Of a stretch of DNA of 12,934 bases, positions 12,675-12,934 are shown piece by piece; the stretch's first letter is position 1, and every line of letters starts with the position of its first letter. The notes under the pieces are model-generated. The model worked only from the letters and a program-made list of their open reading frames with translations, had not been told where the DNA came from and searched no databases. This DNA is from Proteobacteria bacterium SPGG2. GTDB taxonomy: Bacteria > Pseudomonadota > Gammaproteobacteria > Acidiferrobacterales > SPGG2. The stretch spans positions 1 through 12,934 of the forward strand of contig LXTK01000302.1 of NCBI GenBank assembly GCA_001643475.1, given 5' to 3'. Position numbers and translations under genes: made by a program.

Positions 12675-12934
12675 ATGACTCAAGACCTGCAAAGCCAAGA
12701 ACAAGCTTGCGATAGTCTTCGTGACAGGACTTCTCGTTACGTCCTGCGCCTCCTTCCAGCCTATCGACCCCGATACAGTAACGTCCAACAGCAGGTCCAG
12801 ATCGGCGATACGGTTAGGATAATCGCCAGAGATGGCGGGTAGCGAACGATGCAGGTGTCGGACGTGACACTGCAGGTTCTCTATGGCGAAGGGCCCAATA
12901 CCTTTGACGATGGCAAGGTTCTGTTGAACGACAT
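12675..12934 (+). pseudogene. small lipoprotein gene, apparently frameshifted and interrupted; runs off the window
   Basis: AAGGAGG stands 10 nt before the ATG at 12675, and TAGAAT at 12645-12650 could be a -10 element. The ATG frame gives 55 codons ending at a TAG (12840-12842). In the +1 frame just after the ATG there is a good lipoprotein signal: basic KTCKAKNK, hydrophobic LAIVFVTGLL, lipobox VTSC, then ASFQPIDPDTV. The mature-domain sequence VQIGDTVRIIARDGG lies back in the ATG frame. After the TAG that frame continues as RTMQVSDVTLQVLYGEGPN to the window end. Thus two compensating frameshifts and one nonsense codon separate parts that read like one outer-membrane or periplasmic lipoprotein with a small beta domain (G-D-x-V-R-x-x-x-x-D-G motif). 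This is either a pseudogene or an error-rich stretch. The 3' end is outside the window. Confidence 0.55.

Overview
The window looks like a chromosomal stretch from a gammaproteobacterium of moderate G+C. The basis is the gene set: YajD, ArfB and YqgE/AlgH homologues, a DUF465 (YdcH-like) protein, a full-length ~1500-residue Lhr helicase and a SnoaL-like protein, all with familiar gammaproteobacterial wording. I cannot name the genus. There are no tRNA or rRNA genes, no CRISPR array, no transposase and no phage gene.

Layout, left to right. (1) 1-2400: a fragment of a hypothetical protein gene runs head-on into a HAD-IB phosphatase (SerB-like, minus strand). Both lose their 3' ends at about 100-117, which suggests a deletion or an assembly chimera. 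A gene-free stretch with an operator-like palindrome follows, then a membrane-anchored thioredoxin-fold protein (minus), and divergently a YqgE/AlgH protein that unusually carries a signal peptide. (2) 2400-3650: three minus-strand housekeeping genes, namely yajD (HNH nuclease), arfB (ribosome-rescue peptidyl-tRNA hydrolase) and a small uncharacterised zinc-ribbon protein with its own terminator. (3) 3650-5022: a non-coding leader with palindromes, a 68-residue DUF465 protein, then about 880 bp of stacked hairpin repeats filling the gap between two convergent genes. (4) 5022-7092: a compact minus-strand cluster of a GNAT acetyltransferase, a SnoaL-like protein and a Cys/Met-metabolism PLP enzyme. 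(5) 7153-11640: lhr, divergent from that cluster, with an in-frame REP-like insertion. (6) 11805-12934: a TPR protein, then a small lipoprotein gene that appears broken and runs off the window.

The most unusual object is the repeat block at 4141-5022. It has imperfect terminal inverted repeats that overlap the stop codons of both neighbouring genes. It contains several hairpin modules in multiple copies, a compensatory base-pair change between two copies of one hairpin, and a 51-nt module precisely present or absent in the loop of another. It looks like a non-autonomous, structure-selected repeat (MITE/REP-cluster-like) or the template of a structured RNA. I see no protein that would move it. 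The rest is mostly conserved housekeeping genes that do not form one pathway. Several broken ends (window start, SnoaL C-terminus, terminal lipoprotein) point either to local gene decay or to sequence errors.
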